A stretch of DNA of 64,000 bases, taken from NCBI RefSeq assembly GCF_002909235.1, contig NZ_PHQQ01000015.1, forward strand, positions 1-64,000, given 5' to 3'. The notes under the pieces are model-generated. The model was not told where the DNA came from. It saw only the letters and a program-made list of their open reading frames with translations, and did not search any database. Both the position numbers and the translations under genes were made by a program. The DNA is from Arenibacter catalasegens. Its GTDB lineage: Bacteria > Bacteroidota > Bacteroidia > Flavobacteriales > Flavobacteriaceae. The stretch's first letter is position 1. Every line of letters starts with the position of its first letter. Shown piece after piece: positions 54,401 through 63,890 of this stretch.

Positions 54401-55433
54401 CCAATTTTACAGATCAAAGAAAAGCAATGAATTACAAGGCAATGGTATTGGAACCACCTTAATAAAAAAATATACAGAAATGCACAATGGAAAAATTGAA
54501 GTGCATAGTATAGAAAATGAAGGGACCGAATTTATTGTTCATTTCCCAATTATCAATGCACTTTCAGATTATCCACATCATGTTATAAATTCCAATCCTG
54601 AATTTAGTATAGATGCTACCCCTGAAATTAAGCCTGCATCTATAAACCCAAAGAAACTTTCCATATTGGTAATAGACGACAGTGAGGATATTAGAGATTA
54701 TTTAAAGGAAATCCTTGAAAGCGATTATAAGGTCTATACCGCTAATAATGGGAAAGAAGGGCTTTGTGTGACCAATAAAAATATGCCAAATTTAGTAATA
54801 AGTGATATTATGATGAAAGGTTTGGATGGAACAGAGGTATGCCAACAGATAAAATCCAATTTAAATACCTCCCATATTCCTGTAATTTTATTGACGGCCA
54901 AAACGTCTATAGACTCCAAAATTGAAGGGTTTGAAAAAGGTGCCGATGCCTATATTGAAAAACCGTTTAATAGTAGGTTTTTATTGACCAGGGTCAAAAA
55001 AATAATAGAACAAAAGGAGGCTTTAAGAATGAAAATGTTGCAATCTGACAATTTATTAGGGGAGGCCCAACCCCAATCAGTGGACGAACGGTTTATTGAA
55101 AAAATTATTGGGCACATAGAATCCAATATTTCGGAATCGGAATTCTCTGTACAAAGTCTTATCGAAAACATGAATATGAGTCAAGACCAACTTTATAGGA
55201 AATTAAAAGCGCTGACCGGACTGTCTATTAACCATTTTATACGTCTAGTTCGATTAAAAAAAGCCGCCCGATTGCTTGCCAACAGTGATTATACCGTTAG
55301 TGAAGTTTTATTTAAAGTTGGATTCAACAATCCATCCTATTTTACTAGATGTTTTAAAGCTGAATTTGGAGTGCTCCCTAGAGAATACAGTCCATCTGCT
55401 TCTGCATCGTTGATACAAAATGAGCATGATTAG
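51408..55433 (+). CDS. Hybrid two-component system (HTCS) glycan sensor-regulator
   Basis: A 1341-residue protein from ATG 51408, which gives the signal peptide FRKIFLLVALFTFLIVNKTYTQ; the frame from 51330 adds 26 unlikely residues. The periplasmic part (about 25-760) has two-bladed propeller repeats of the WIGT/G type (VWVGTNNGTLF, LWIGTWFGGVNVI, LWIGSSENGLYRF, LWAGTHKGIFKI) and a Y_Y_Y domain. After one membrane helix (near 785-805) come a histidine kinase (His838 in NVSHDLRTPLTLIIGP), a receiver (Asp in LVISDIMMKGLDG) and an AraC helix-turn-helix. HTCS proteins bind the oligosaccharide and activate their adjacent SusCD locus. It converges with the FG-GAP gene. Confidence 0.95.
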   Translation: MSFRKIFLLVALFTFLIVNKTYTQIVNYNTKDGLVFNNVDHISEDDEGLIYISTGEGLNIFDGSQFTLFNMHNTDGFSNKISQALFLKKGLILIGTRDKGLFLWDKLKKKIIPLVIDKEPLHSLVNISTLFLDSHDVVWVGTNNGTLFSFPLADIDSNSSDYLLKEAEALTMLSGAIHTILEIDGTMLIGTEGSKITRIRKANNNYIIDQPIELEAPTNITSLAIKREVLFVGTDKGLFKIMDFAPQENNNVQTLTDSWKLDNSIISSLSIHQNSIWVGTEGEGIFNFSTNGLELEHFLYEQLKQNNLNSNYVLNTYIDSNNNLWIGTWFGGVNVIDLSKKNYSVVYDAENEKNLFSNIIWAMAKLPDGRIFLGTHGNGLGEYITHQKNFKSIVTNEEIKSISSLYYDPITNLLLIGTWGNGIRMYDPYTHKLVPNKYDLGLLAKDRIYSITRGPSNNLWIGSSENGLYRFSKDNLQLQKIDLPKETTKKPTDIKSLISDNKNRQIWAGSIKNGLFSLKLNENGAIESIKQFELFASENDKIFVENLYLQDNGDLWILCRNGFGTLKPNEVPKRNTLINGCVVTGMTSDASGNLWAGTHKGIFKINPEALTATYLLSEFSCYGMLYNSLDNTLITASDNGLLKIAPDEPIRLPPFPRLMLSEFQTLNQTVLPQKELHGKVILHQNLNYSDTIVLPHNIESFSISFNALAFTGKKKIQLLHRLNNFEQEWKTSRGISSIANYTNVPSGTYELEVKVGHEYVGLNPQSRKLTIIKLKPWWATSLAYLAYFLCLVLILFIIIKEVRARMEINQALKIEKIKQERNHELYQQKLSFFTNVSHDLRTPLTLIIGPLEEMISSGELEQKLQKKMIRMHKNGQMLLNIVNQILNFRKAESNTMDLELEQIDLNAFVKNTCSQFYELAQKNDLDFEVSCPEEKLILLADSNKLESILINLISNAIKFTPKYGEVIVQVYNDNEYISISIMDTGMGIPKDELDLIFNQFYRSKKSNELQGNGIGTTLIKKYTEMHNGKIEVHSIENEGTEFIVHFPIINALSDYPHHVINSNPEFSIDATPEIKPASINPKKLSILVIDDSEDIRDYLKEILESDYKVYTANNGKEGLCVTNKNMPNLVISDIMMKGLDGTEVCQQIKSNLNTSHIPVILLTAKTSIDSKIEGFEKGADAYIEKPFNSRFLLTRVKKIIEQKEALRMKMLQSDNLLGEAQPQSVDERFIEKIIGHIESNISESEFSVQSLIENMNMSQDQLYRKLKALTGLSINHFIRLVRLKKAARLLANSDYTVSEVLFKVGFNNPSYFTRCFKAEFGVLPREYSPSASASLIQNEHD

Positions 55434-55510
55434 ACAGCAGATACTATACCTTGTTCGGGCTAATATAATTTTGAATTATAAATGACCTTTAGTCACCTAA
55501 AGTAGCGTAT

Positions 55511-58500
55511 TTAATATTTAATAATTTTCAATGGCCCATCATTTACCCCTACTAGCATACCCCTATCCGGCCCCAATTTTATCGATTTCAATTCCTTTAC
55601 ATCATAAGGCAGGCTTAAGCCACTTTCAGCCATGGGGATGGCTTTAAAACCACATTTTCCATTTCCTTTTAAAAAGAGTCCAATGCCCGCATCGTTACGA
55701 GGTGTTTCAACTTCTGAACCATACATGTTCCCGGCTAGTATAAGATCCAATGCACCATCATTGTCCACATCGGCAATTATAATATCATTTATACTGGATA
55801 CTTGCGTCTCTATAGGCAACTCATGTATTTTGAAATTTCCATTTCCTAAATTCTCAAGGGCTATACTTTGGAACGTATGGGCCTTATACTCCAAGGATCG
55901 GTTTAATTGATCCTCCCCATATACTTCGCTTAGGGATGCGGAGGCAAAAGTATCGTAGTTCGGAAAGATTTTTTTTAATCCAGGGATTTGTTGCGATGAG
56001 CAGGATCTACCTCTCAAAGGATAATGCTCCCCGTAATTATAGTATCCCAGCACAATATCACTTTTCCCATTTTGGTCAAAATCACCATAATTCACCGTAA
56101 AGGGTTCTTCTGGATTGGCCTTATACTTGTAATTGAGCCCGAGATTCCCAATTATATAGTCATCATCCCCGTCATCATCCAAATCGGCAGCTTTTATACT
56201 GTACCACCAGCCTGTAGTGTTTTGGAGGGAATTTGGCAGGGCCAGTTTTTTAAAACTACCTTCTTTGTTCTCCAGTATGGTTACCGGCATCCACTCCCCC
56301 ACAACTATAAGGTCTAAATCCCCGTCTTGATCATAGTCAGTCCAGGAAGCATCCGTTACCATACCCAAATCAATTAGGTCTTTAATAATAACTTTCTCAA
56401 ACTCAAGTGATCCTGTTTCCTTCCTATTATTTTTCAAAAGGTAACTTTCTGTTGGCTCGGGGTAATGGCCAGGAACCTGCCTGCCACAGACAAAAAGGTC
56501 TATATCTCCGTCCTTGTCATAATCTACCTTTATTACCCGAGAACCGCTGGCCGTTAGTTGCGGCAAGGCAGATTTTAACAAGGAAAAAATGCCGTTGCCA
56601 TCGTTTGTATAAAACCTGTCCTGATATAGGTCAATTCCCTTTTCGTATTCATTACCGCCACTTACTACATACAAATCCAAATCCCCGTCCAGATCAGCAT
56701 CGATAAATACGGCACCCATATCCTCGTGATAGGGATAACCAGCATACGTTTCAGACCCTGTCTTGGTGAATGTTCCATCCTTAGCTTGAAAAAAGACACT
56801 TCCGCTTTGCCCCACTGCTCCACCAACGAAGAAATCATCCAGCCCATCCCCATTAACATCACCTACGGCGAGTCCTGGGCCAAATGCAGACATTTTATGG
56901 GGCAACAACACTTCCCTTTCAAAATCATCAAAAGTGTTCTCTTGATGAATATGATTTAGGCCAATCTCCTTGGAAATGTCCTTAAAGGGTCTGTTTGTTG
57001 TTTTTTGCATACCTACAGCTGTAATTTTCAATTTTGCCCGATCAAGGACCATAGTCTGATTGGGTCTGATTTTATGTAGCACCGAGTTTCCCCCATCGTA
57101 CCATGAGATTACCAAACTATCAATTTTCTTGGCAGTTCCCAATCCAAAATGAATAAGGCTTTCGCTACTCGAATAAAATCCCCTCGCACTTGTTAACTCC
57201 CCTAGCTGTATACCTCCATTATAGTAAATAGTAGCCCTGGTTCCAAAAAAGCTTTTGTGTTTGTTATCTTCTGTAAATTTTAAATTAAGAAAATTATTCT
57301 TGGTCAATTTGTCAGAATTATTCTCATAGATGAATGCTATATCATCAACATTATTCACCACTAGATCCAAATCCCCGTCGTTGTCAAGATCTCCATAGGC
57401 GGCCCCAGAAGAAAATGAAGGTTGGTCAATTCCCCACTCTTCTACCGCTTTCACAAAATTTAACCCACCCCTATTCTTAAAACCATAGTTGGATATTTTT
57501 TGTGTTGGAAAAAACGCTAAAATAGTATCCAATGAGACTAACTCCCTAATTTTGTCCAAATTGGCAGCAGCATCCTTAATTTGGTGTTTTTCAACGATAC
57601 CGGCCAGATAAGTATCAATATTCTTAAGGGCATCCGTATTTCTAATATCCCTCTTAATACCATTGGTAACATAAATATCTTGAAAACCATTATTATCAAA
57701 ATCTGCAAATAAGGTGGACCAGCTCCAATCTGTGTTCGACATACCTGCCAATTGCCCAATCTCGCTAAATACAAGGTTACCATCGGCATCTGCCCCATTA
57801 TTCATTTGCAGGGTATTGAACATATACTGGTAATGCCCGCCAAGATCTACTATGTTCCAAAATTCTTGTGGGTTCATGCCTCCCATATTTGCCTTAAGTC
57901 GATAGTTGTCCTCTGCGACCATATCTACCACTGCCAGATCTAACAGGCCATCATTATTAATATCACCAACGTCAGAACCCATACTAAAAAATGACATATG
58001 CTTTAAATAGTCATTGGCCTTATTGGTAAAGGTTCCGTCTCCATTGTTAATATAAAAGAAGTCGGGGCCCTCATAATCATTGGTCACGTAAAGATCAGGC
58101 CATTGATCATTATTAAAGTCGCCCACCACAGAACTAAGGCCATACCCCACATTCTCGAGACCTACAGCTGCTGTAATATCCCTAAATCCTTCATCTGTGT
58201 TCTCCAAAAACCGATAGGTAAGATCCGGGCTAAGCCAATTTCGACCTTTTAAAGGGGACAATAAGGAAGGATTTGGAGGTTGATTGATCAAGAACATATC
58301 AAAATCCCCATCTTTATCAAAATCAAAAAAATTAGCGTGGATTGCTCTAAAGGGGTCGTTCAAATTATATTTACGTGCAGACTCCGTAAATGTTAAGTCC
58401 CCATTATTGATGTACAGTTCATTTATTCTAAGTTCAGGATTATCATCGAACAAATTCTTGCATACGTAGATGTCCTGGTAACCATCCCCGTTAATATCTA

Positions 58501-58888
58501 CTATATTAACGCCCTTAGACCATCCGCCTCTATCCAATATTCCCGATGATTCGGTGATATCCTTAAATTTAAGGTTTCCTAGATTTAAATATAGCCTATC
58601 TCGTACTTGGTTACCCGCGAAGTAAATATCAGGCAATCCATCATTATTGATATCCTCTATGGCCACACCTGCGCCATTATAGAACAATTCATAAATAAGG
58701 GCATTGGCCTCCTTAGTATCGGTTACCGAATTGTTAAAATTTATACCCGTTTGGCTACTGGCCAATAAGGAGAATAGTTTTTCTTCGTTTGCTCTTTTAT
58801 GGGGGGTTTGGGTGTGACCAAATTGTACTCCAAACCAGAGAATAGCGAGAAACAAAGCAATTTTGATTATTTTTCTATTATTCTTCAT
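55511..58888 (-). CDS. Secreted FG-GAP/ASPIC-UnbV (CRTAC-like) protein, downstream paralogue
   Basis: A protein of about 1125 residues if started at ATG 58888, where the signal peptide MKNNRKIIKIALFLAILWFGVQF begins; the frame extends to 58906. Many VCBS/FG-GAP calcium-binding repeats are seen (GDLDNDGDLDLVVNN, DINGDGYQDIYV, DYDQDGDLDLIVVGEW). An ASPIC/UnbV part carries FGTRATIYYNGGIQLGEL and ESLIHFGLGTAKKIDSLVISW. It overlaps the upstream paralogue by 11 nt, so they are translated together. The function in SusCD loci is unknown; surface binding of glycan is inferred. Confidence 0.88.
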   Translation of the reverse strand: MKNNRKIIKIALFLAILWFGVQFGHTQTPHKRANEEKLFSLLASSQTGINFNNSVTDTKEANALIYELFYNGAGVAIEDINNDGLPDIYFAGNQVRDRLYLNLGNLKFKDITESSGILDRGGWSKGVNIVDINGDGYQDIYVCKNLFDDNPELRINELYINNGDLTFTESARKYNLNDPFRAIHANFFDFDKDGDFDMFLINQPPNPSLLSPLKGRNWLSPDLTYRFLENTDEGFRDITAAVGLENVGYGLSSVVGDFNNDQWPDLYVTNDYEGPDFFYINNGDGTFTNKANDYLKHMSFFSMGSDVGDINNDGLLDLAVVDMVAEDNYRLKANMGGMNPQEFWNIVDLGGHYQYMFNTLQMNNGADADGNLVFSEIGQLAGMSNTDWSWSTLFADFDNNGFQDIYVTNGIKRDIRNTDALKNIDTYLAGIVEKHQIKDAAANLDKIRELVSLDTILAFFPTQKISNYGFKNRGGLNFVKAVEEWGIDQPSFSSGAAYGDLDNDGDLDLVVNNVDDIAFIYENNSDKLTKNNFLNLKFTEDNKHKSFFGTRATIYYNGGIQLGELTSARGFYSSSESLIHFGLGTAKKIDSLVISWYDGGNSVLHKIRPNQTMVLDRAKLKITAVGMQKTTNRPFKDISKEIGLNHIHQENTFDDFEREVLLPHKMSAFGPGLAVGDVNGDGLDDFFVGGAVGQSGSVFFQAKDGTFTKTGSETYAGYPYHEDMGAVFIDADLDGDLDLYVVSGGNEYEKGIDLYQDRFYTNDGNGIFSLLKSALPQLTASGSRVIKVDYDKDGDIDLFVCGRQVPGHYPEPTESYLLKNNRKETGSLEFEKVIIKDLIDLGMVTDASWTDYDQDGDLDLIVVGEWMPVTILENKEGSFKKLALPNSLQNTTGWWYSIKAADLDDDGDDDYIIGNLGLNYKYKANPEEPFTVNYGDFDQNGKSDIVLGYYNYGEHYPLRGRSCSSQQIPGLKKIFPNYDTFASASLSEVYGEDQLNRSLEYKAHTFQSIALENLGNGNFKIHELPIETQVSSINDIIIADVDNDGALDLILAGNMYGSEVETPRNDAGIGLFLKGNGKCGFKAIPMAESGLSLPYDVKELKSIKLGPDRGMLVGVNDGPLKIIKY

Positions 58889-61800
58889 GCAAACTTGAAT
58901 TACCATTTATTTTTATACTCCCCATCATCCCATTGTTAACTGCACTTATTATCAGTCTATTTGTGGGTGTGCTAATCAGCATCAATTTCTGAACATCCCC
59001 TTCTAGAAACAAGCCACTTTCCGTTGGTGATACCGGAATAAACCCTCCCTTGCCGTCACCTTTTAAGAACAGGCCAACACTGGCATCATTTCGTGTAGTC
59101 TCTACTTCTACCGGATACAAATTACCGGCCAACAGAATATCTTTATTCCCATCACCATCAAAATCTTCGAGTAGAATGGCATCCACATTGGAAACCTGCG
59201 CTTCATTTGGCAGCACTTTCATACTAAACATTCCGTTACCTTTATTTTCGAAATATGCGCTGGCAAAGGTTTTTGCCGTATAGTGTAATGCCGATTGCAG
59301 GTTATCCTCCCCATAGACCTCTGATAAATTGGCGGATGCAAAAATATCATAGGTCTGGAATCGTTGAGAGATCAAAGGTATTTGCTCAGAGGAACAGGAC
59401 CTTCCACGAAGCGGAAACTGCTCCCCAAAATTGTAATAACTAAGCACTATATCTTTGGAGCCATTTTTATCAAAATCGCTATAATGCACCTCAAAAGGAG
59501 TGTTCACAGTAGCCTGATATTTATAATTTAGTCCTAAATTACCGGCTACCAGATCTATATCCCCATCATGGTCCATATCAGCAGCTGCCAAACTGTACCA
59601 CCATCCTTCGGTATCGGGCAGCCCCTGGGAATCGGTTACATTAACGAATTTCTTTCCCGTATTTTTAATAAAGGTAATAGGCATCCATTCTCCGGTAAGA
59701 ACAAGGTCTATATTACCATCTTCATCAAAATCGATCCATTCTGCATCCGTGACCATGCCTATATCCAATAATTCTTTGGCTATGGTTTTTGTAACATCCT
59801 TAAAAGTCCCCTTATGGTTATTCAATATTCTACTGCTTACCGGCGATGGATAATCCCATGGCATATGTCGCCCTCCTATAAATAGGTCAAGATCACCATC
59901 ATTATCATAATCGTAAGGCCGAACAACCGATCCACTTTCCGTAAACGTGGGGAGTCTATTTGTGGTTAATTTAAAGTTCCCCTTCCCATCATTGATATAT
60001 AGTCTATCTTGGTAATATTCGGAATTCGGTGCCCATTCATTTCCACCGCTCACTACATAAAGATCTTGATCCCCATCATTGTCCATATCAAAAAACACGG
60101 CATCCAAGTCCTCATATCTTAACGCTTGGTTCCAGGTCTTGCTTGGGACTTTCTTAAATTCTTCCGCCTTATTTTGGAGAAAAAGTGCTGGTTCATATCC
60201 CGCTGCCCCTCCAATAAAAAAATCTTCCAAACCATCCCCGTTAACATCGCCAACTGCTAATGCGGGACCAAACTGGGATTGTTTATGGGGCAATAGCACT
60301 TGTTTGTCAAAATCATTGATTTTGTTCTCTACGTGCTCAAATTGGATATTTTTAACCACGCTAAACAATGGGCTCCTATTGGAAATATTATTCACCTTGA
60401 CTGTATCGGCCTCGATGATATCAATATTTAGCAATTGGTTTACATCTAGATCGGTGAAAATACTAATTTTAAGATTTGGCCATGTCACCTTTAGGGTATC
60501 TATTTTTTTGTTTTCATTAAATCCAAAATGGGCCATTTGTTCACTTGATGAATACATTCCCCGAACACTTGTAAATTCATAAAGCTGTCTTTTTTTTCCT
60601 TGTAGGACCTCCACTCTTGCACCTAGCATTGGAGTATTCTTTTCTGTATCTGTTAATTTGATTCTCAAGTAATTTTGACCTGCTTTTTTCTCCCCGTTAT
60701 TTCTGTAAATAAATGCCAGGTCATTAACATTATTTACTACTAGGTCCAAATCCCCATCATTATCGAGGTCGCCGTAAGAGCAACCTGCTGAAAAAGTCTT
60801 TTGGGACAGGCCCCATTCTTCAGACATTTTCTCGAAGGTCATTCCGTCCTTATTTTTGAACGCATAATTGGACAACTTAACGGAAGGAATATGATCAAGT
60901 GTTTTCTCCAAGTCAAGAATATCCCAAATTGAAACATCTCCTGCCGTAGGATTGTTTTTTACAAAATCGTTGGCCACTTGAGTGACATAGTTTGAAACGG
61001 CCTTATCAGAATCCGTATTGCGAATGTCCCGTAGAAGTCCGTTGGTCACGTAAATATCTTTTAATCCATCGTTGTCAAAATCGGCAATAACATTGGACCA
61101 GCTCCAATCGGTACTGGACACGCCTGCCATCTGTGCAATATCTCCAAACTGGGGTGTTCCAGAGAAAGTACCTTGATTTAATTGCAAGGTGTTATACATA
61201 TATTGATAATGTCCATCATTATTCACAATATTCCAAAACGATTTCGGGTTCATTCCGCTCATATTGGATTTAATACGAAAATTATCCTCTGCCACCATAT
61301 CTAAGACCATAAGGTCTAAATAGCCATCATTATTAATATCCGACGCATCAACACCCATACTAAAATAGGAAATATGATTTAAGGATTTATCTATGATATT
61401 GGTAAAGGTCCCATCAGTATTATTTAAGAAAAAGGCATCTGGAGGTCCAAAATCATGCGCTATGTAAATATCTGGCCATCCATCATTATTGGCATCAAAT
61501 ACGGAAACACTATTAGCGTTACCAAATTTTAAAATCCCAGCATCCAAGGTAACATCCGTAAAAGTTCTGTCCCCATTATTTTTATATAATTTCGGAGCAA
61601 ATCTTTCTTGGTTGCGATCTACATCGTACATTTCTGAAAAATTTCCTGGATTGGGTGGGTTATTAAGAATAAATATATCCAGCAAGCCGTCTTTATTGTA
61701 ATCCAAAAAAGTGGCATGTCTAGTCCTTTCGCTATTGTCCAGTCCGTACTCTGCCGCAGATTCCTTAAATGTTGTTTTATTATCTGAATTGTCTTTAGAG

Positions 61801-62267
61801 GTATTTATATACAGTCTGTTCTTTCGAATTTCAGGATTGCCATCATAAAGCTCTCTAGTTACATAAATATCTTGCCAACCATCGTTATTAATATCTCCAA
61901 TTATAACGCCAGAAGACCACCCTCCATTATCTTCGATACCCGAAGACTGAGTTATATCCTCAAACTGCATTTCGCCCTTATTTAGATACAATTGATCACT
62001 GACCAAGTTTCCAGCGAAAAAGATATCTTGTAAGCCGTCATTGTTAAAATCACCCATTCCTACGCCTGCTCCACCGTAAAAATTTGAATATATAAGGATA
62101 TTACTCTCCTTGGTGTCCTCTATTGTATTTTCGAAAGTTACACCAGTAGTTGCAGAGTCCAATAAAGTAAATTGCTTATGTTCTTGGGCAAAGGCAAATA
62201 TTGGCAAAAGAAGGATTATAGTTACTGTAAGTTGCCAAATACAAATTGTCGATTCATATGTTTTCAT
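58878..62267 (-). CDS. Secreted FG-GAP/ASPIC-UnbV (CRTAC-like) protein, upstream paralogue
   Basis: This 1129-residue protein has a signal peptide (TVTIILLLPIFAFAQ) and the same order of FG-GAP repeats as its neighbour (GMGDFNNDGLQDIFFAG, DYDNDGDLDLFIGGRHM, DMDHDGDIDLVAGNLG). An ASPIC/UnbV region (GARVEVLQGKKRQLYEFTSVRGMYSSSEQMAHFGF) and a C-terminal region ending GNSSLHEE follow. The two proteins are alike along their full length, so they arose by tandem duplication. It is preceded by a hairpin between it and susD. Confidence 0.88.
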   Translation of the reverse strand: MKTYESTICIWQLTVTIILLLPIFAFAQEHKQFTLLDSATTGVTFENTIEDTKESNILIYSNFYGGAGVGMGDFNNDGLQDIFFAGNLVSDQLYLNKGEMQFEDITQSSGIEDNGGWSSGVIIGDINNDGWQDIYVTRELYDGNPEIRKNRLYINTSKDNSDNKTTFKESAAEYGLDNSERTRHATFLDYNKDGLLDIFILNNPPNPGNFSEMYDVDRNQERFAPKLYKNNGDRTFTDVTLDAGILKFGNANSVSVFDANNDGWPDIYIAHDFGPPDAFFLNNTDGTFTNIIDKSLNHISYFSMGVDASDINNDGYLDLMVLDMVAEDNFRIKSNMSGMNPKSFWNIVNNDGHYQYMYNTLQLNQGTFSGTPQFGDIAQMAGVSSTDWSWSNVIADFDNDGLKDIYVTNGLLRDIRNTDSDKAVSNYVTQVANDFVKNNPTAGDVSIWDILDLEKTLDHIPSVKLSNYAFKNKDGMTFEKMSEEWGLSQKTFSAGCSYGDLDNDGDLDLVVNNVNDLAFIYRNNGEKKAGQNYLRIKLTDTEKNTPMLGARVEVLQGKKRQLYEFTSVRGMYSSSEQMAHFGFNENKKIDTLKVTWPNLKISIFTDLDVNQLLNIDIIEADTVKVNNISNRSPLFSVVKNIQFEHVENKINDFDKQVLLPHKQSQFGPALAVGDVNGDGLEDFFIGGAAGYEPALFLQNKAEEFKKVPSKTWNQALRYEDLDAVFFDMDNDGDQDLYVVSGGNEWAPNSEYYQDRLYINDGKGNFKLTTNRLPTFTESGSVVRPYDYDNDGDLDLFIGGRHMPWDYPSPVSSRILNNHKGTFKDVTKTIAKELLDIGMVTDAEWIDFDEDGNIDLVLTGEWMPITFIKNTGKKFVNVTDSQGLPDTEGWWYSLAAADMDHDGDIDLVAGNLGLNYKYQATVNTPFEVHYSDFDKNGSKDIVLSYYNFGEQFPLRGRSCSSEQIPLISQRFQTYDIFASANLSEVYGEDNLQSALHYTAKTFASAYFENKGNGMFSMKVLPNEAQVSNVDAILLEDFDGDGNKDILLAGNLYPVEVETTRNDASVGLFLKGDGKGGFIPVSPTESGLFLEGDVQKLMLISTPTNRLIISAVNNGMMGSIKINGNSSLHEE

Positions 62268-62294
62268 CCTAATAAACCTAGTAAATAAAAATAA

Positions 62295-62322
62295 AATAAA
62301 GGAGGGTTTCCCCTCCTTTATT
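62295..62322 (-). terminator. Hairpin between susD and the FG-GAP genes
   Basis: AATAAAGGAGGG (62295-62306) and CCCTCCTTTATT (62311-62322) form a perfect 12-bp stem. On the minus strand a T-rich tail (TTTATTTTTATTTAC) follows. It is a Rho-independent terminator or an attenuator that lowers expression of the downstream FG-GAP genes relative to susCD. Confidence 0.8.
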
Positions 62323-62371
62323 AATCTAACTAAAAAAAAATAAAATTGTTTATGTAATAAGAATATTAATA

Positions 62372-63868
62372 CTATTGCTTATCCCACCATACTCGGGTAG
62401 TGTACGTGTTTGGGCCTTGATTTGATATAGCAGCATTTACATGTTCTGCATTTACTGTAAATTCCACCAAAGGATACTTCATTCGTCTGGGAATAGTTCC
62501 TCCGGTAGCATTTCCTGTATAATTTATGGGTGTCAAAACAGGGTATTCAACTCTTCTCCAATTGGCATAAGCTTCCAATGGATTTAAAAAGGTCGCGGCC
62601 CAATATTGCTCACCGATCATCTCCAGACCGTTAGCCTCTACAAAAGGATTCGCTACTAAATAAGCATCAACATCTGCTGTTGCAGGTGCCGTTACACCAT
62701 AAAAGCTCCAGTTTGCCATGGCAGCACGCACTCCTTTGTTGTAATGTGTTTCCGCGTCGCCTGTAGACCATTCTCTTACTGCAGCCTCTGCCAACATTAA
62801 TTCTACTTCGGCATAAGTTATATACATAGAAGGTGAATTTCTTTCAACCAAGGCTTGATTAACTTGTGAATAATCTAAAAGATTGCCTCCTGCTGGCCCG
62901 TCGGATGCCAATGTTGTGGGATCCAAGCCATTTGGCAAGCCCTGATGTGGCGCACCAGACTCCACAAAGGACAATATCTCCAATCTTGGATCATCATTAT
63001 CTTGCATCCAACTAACGAAGGTATCACTTATACGCATGAATTTATCAACCACAAATGAATAGCCAATAGGACTTTCAACACCGCCTTCTTCATGTTCAAT
63101 TTTAGCCAAGTCATTCAGATCGGTCATAACACCTCCTGCGATAGCTTTCTTAACCCATGATTCAGACGCTGCTGGATCTACTTTAGACATCCTAAGGCCT
63201 AATCGTAACATCATCGAATACGATAATTTTTTCCATTTTGTAATATCACCACCATAGATTACATCTTGAGACCCTGGGTTTTCAGCTGAAGCACTTAATT
63301 GCAATGCCGCTGCTTCCAATTCACTTAACATGTTGGCATAAATGTCTTGCTGAGGATCGTATGCCGGAAACCAAGTGTTGGTTAAATAACCTTGGCCAGC
63401 TTCAGAATAGGGAATATCACCATAAAGGTCAGTTACCTTATGAAAAGAGATTACCTTCATAATACGTCCAATAGCGTTGTAATTCACATCTGCTGGATCT
63501 TCAGAAGTACGAGTTACAAAGTCAATTACATCTTTGGCTTCATTTACCCAATACTGATCAAAAACTGCATAGCTATAATCGATAAAGTCCATGTATTTAT
63601 CTCCAGGCAAAAGGTTGGTCGCAATATTTATATCGGCCAACTGTTGAATAGCCGATGACGCCCACCCAAGACCGACCCGACGCATTTCATATTGTGCACC
63701 AGCTGCACTTAATTGAATCTGTGTCAGTTGAAGTCCAAGAGGTAAGTTTGCAATTGCATTTGGGTTTTCATTCAATTCAGCTAATTCATCAGTACAAGAT
63801 GACATTGAAATAGCCATAATTACAACAAAAAAACAGGCAATTTTTATGCTAATTTTATTTATTTTCAT
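62372..63868 (-). CDS. susD: SusD/RagB-type nutrient-binding outer-membrane lipoprotein
   Basis: This 498-residue lipoprotein (SMSSC, Cys25) has the mature start TDELAELNENPNAI, typical of the SusD-like_2 group. Helical repeat parts read WVNEAKDVIDFV, GRIMKVISFHKVTDLYGDIPYSEAGQG and YAEVELMLAEAAVREW. The C-terminal VEYPVLTPIN and TIPRRMKYPLVEF are conserved. It caps the TonB-dependent SusC channel and binds the oligosaccharide. It starts 23 nt after the stop of the susC gene on the same strand. Confidence 0.93.
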   Translation of the reverse strand: MKINKISIKIACFFVVIMAISMSSCTDELAELNENPNAIANLPLGLQLTQIQLSAAGAQYEMRRVGLGWASSAIQQLADINIATNLLPGDKYMDFIDYSYAVFDQYWVNEAKDVIDFVTRTSEDPADVNYNAIGRIMKVISFHKVTDLYGDIPYSEAGQGYLTNTWFPAYDPQQDIYANMLSELEAAALQLSASAENPGSQDVIYGGDITKWKKLSYSMMLRLGLRMSKVDPAASESWVKKAIAGGVMTDLNDLAKIEHEEGGVESPIGYSFVVDKFMRISDTFVSWMQDNDDPRLEILSFVESGAPHQGLPNGLDPTTLASDGPAGGNLLDYSQVNQALVERNSPSMYITYAEVELMLAEAAVREWSTGDAETHYNKGVRAAMANWSFYGVTAPATADVDAYLVANPFVEANGLEMIGEQYWAATFLNPLEAYANWRRVEYPVLTPINYTGNATGGTIPRRMKYPLVEFTVNAEHVNAAISNQGPNTYTTRVWWDKQ

Positions 63869-63890
63869 AATACTATTATTTTATTAATTA

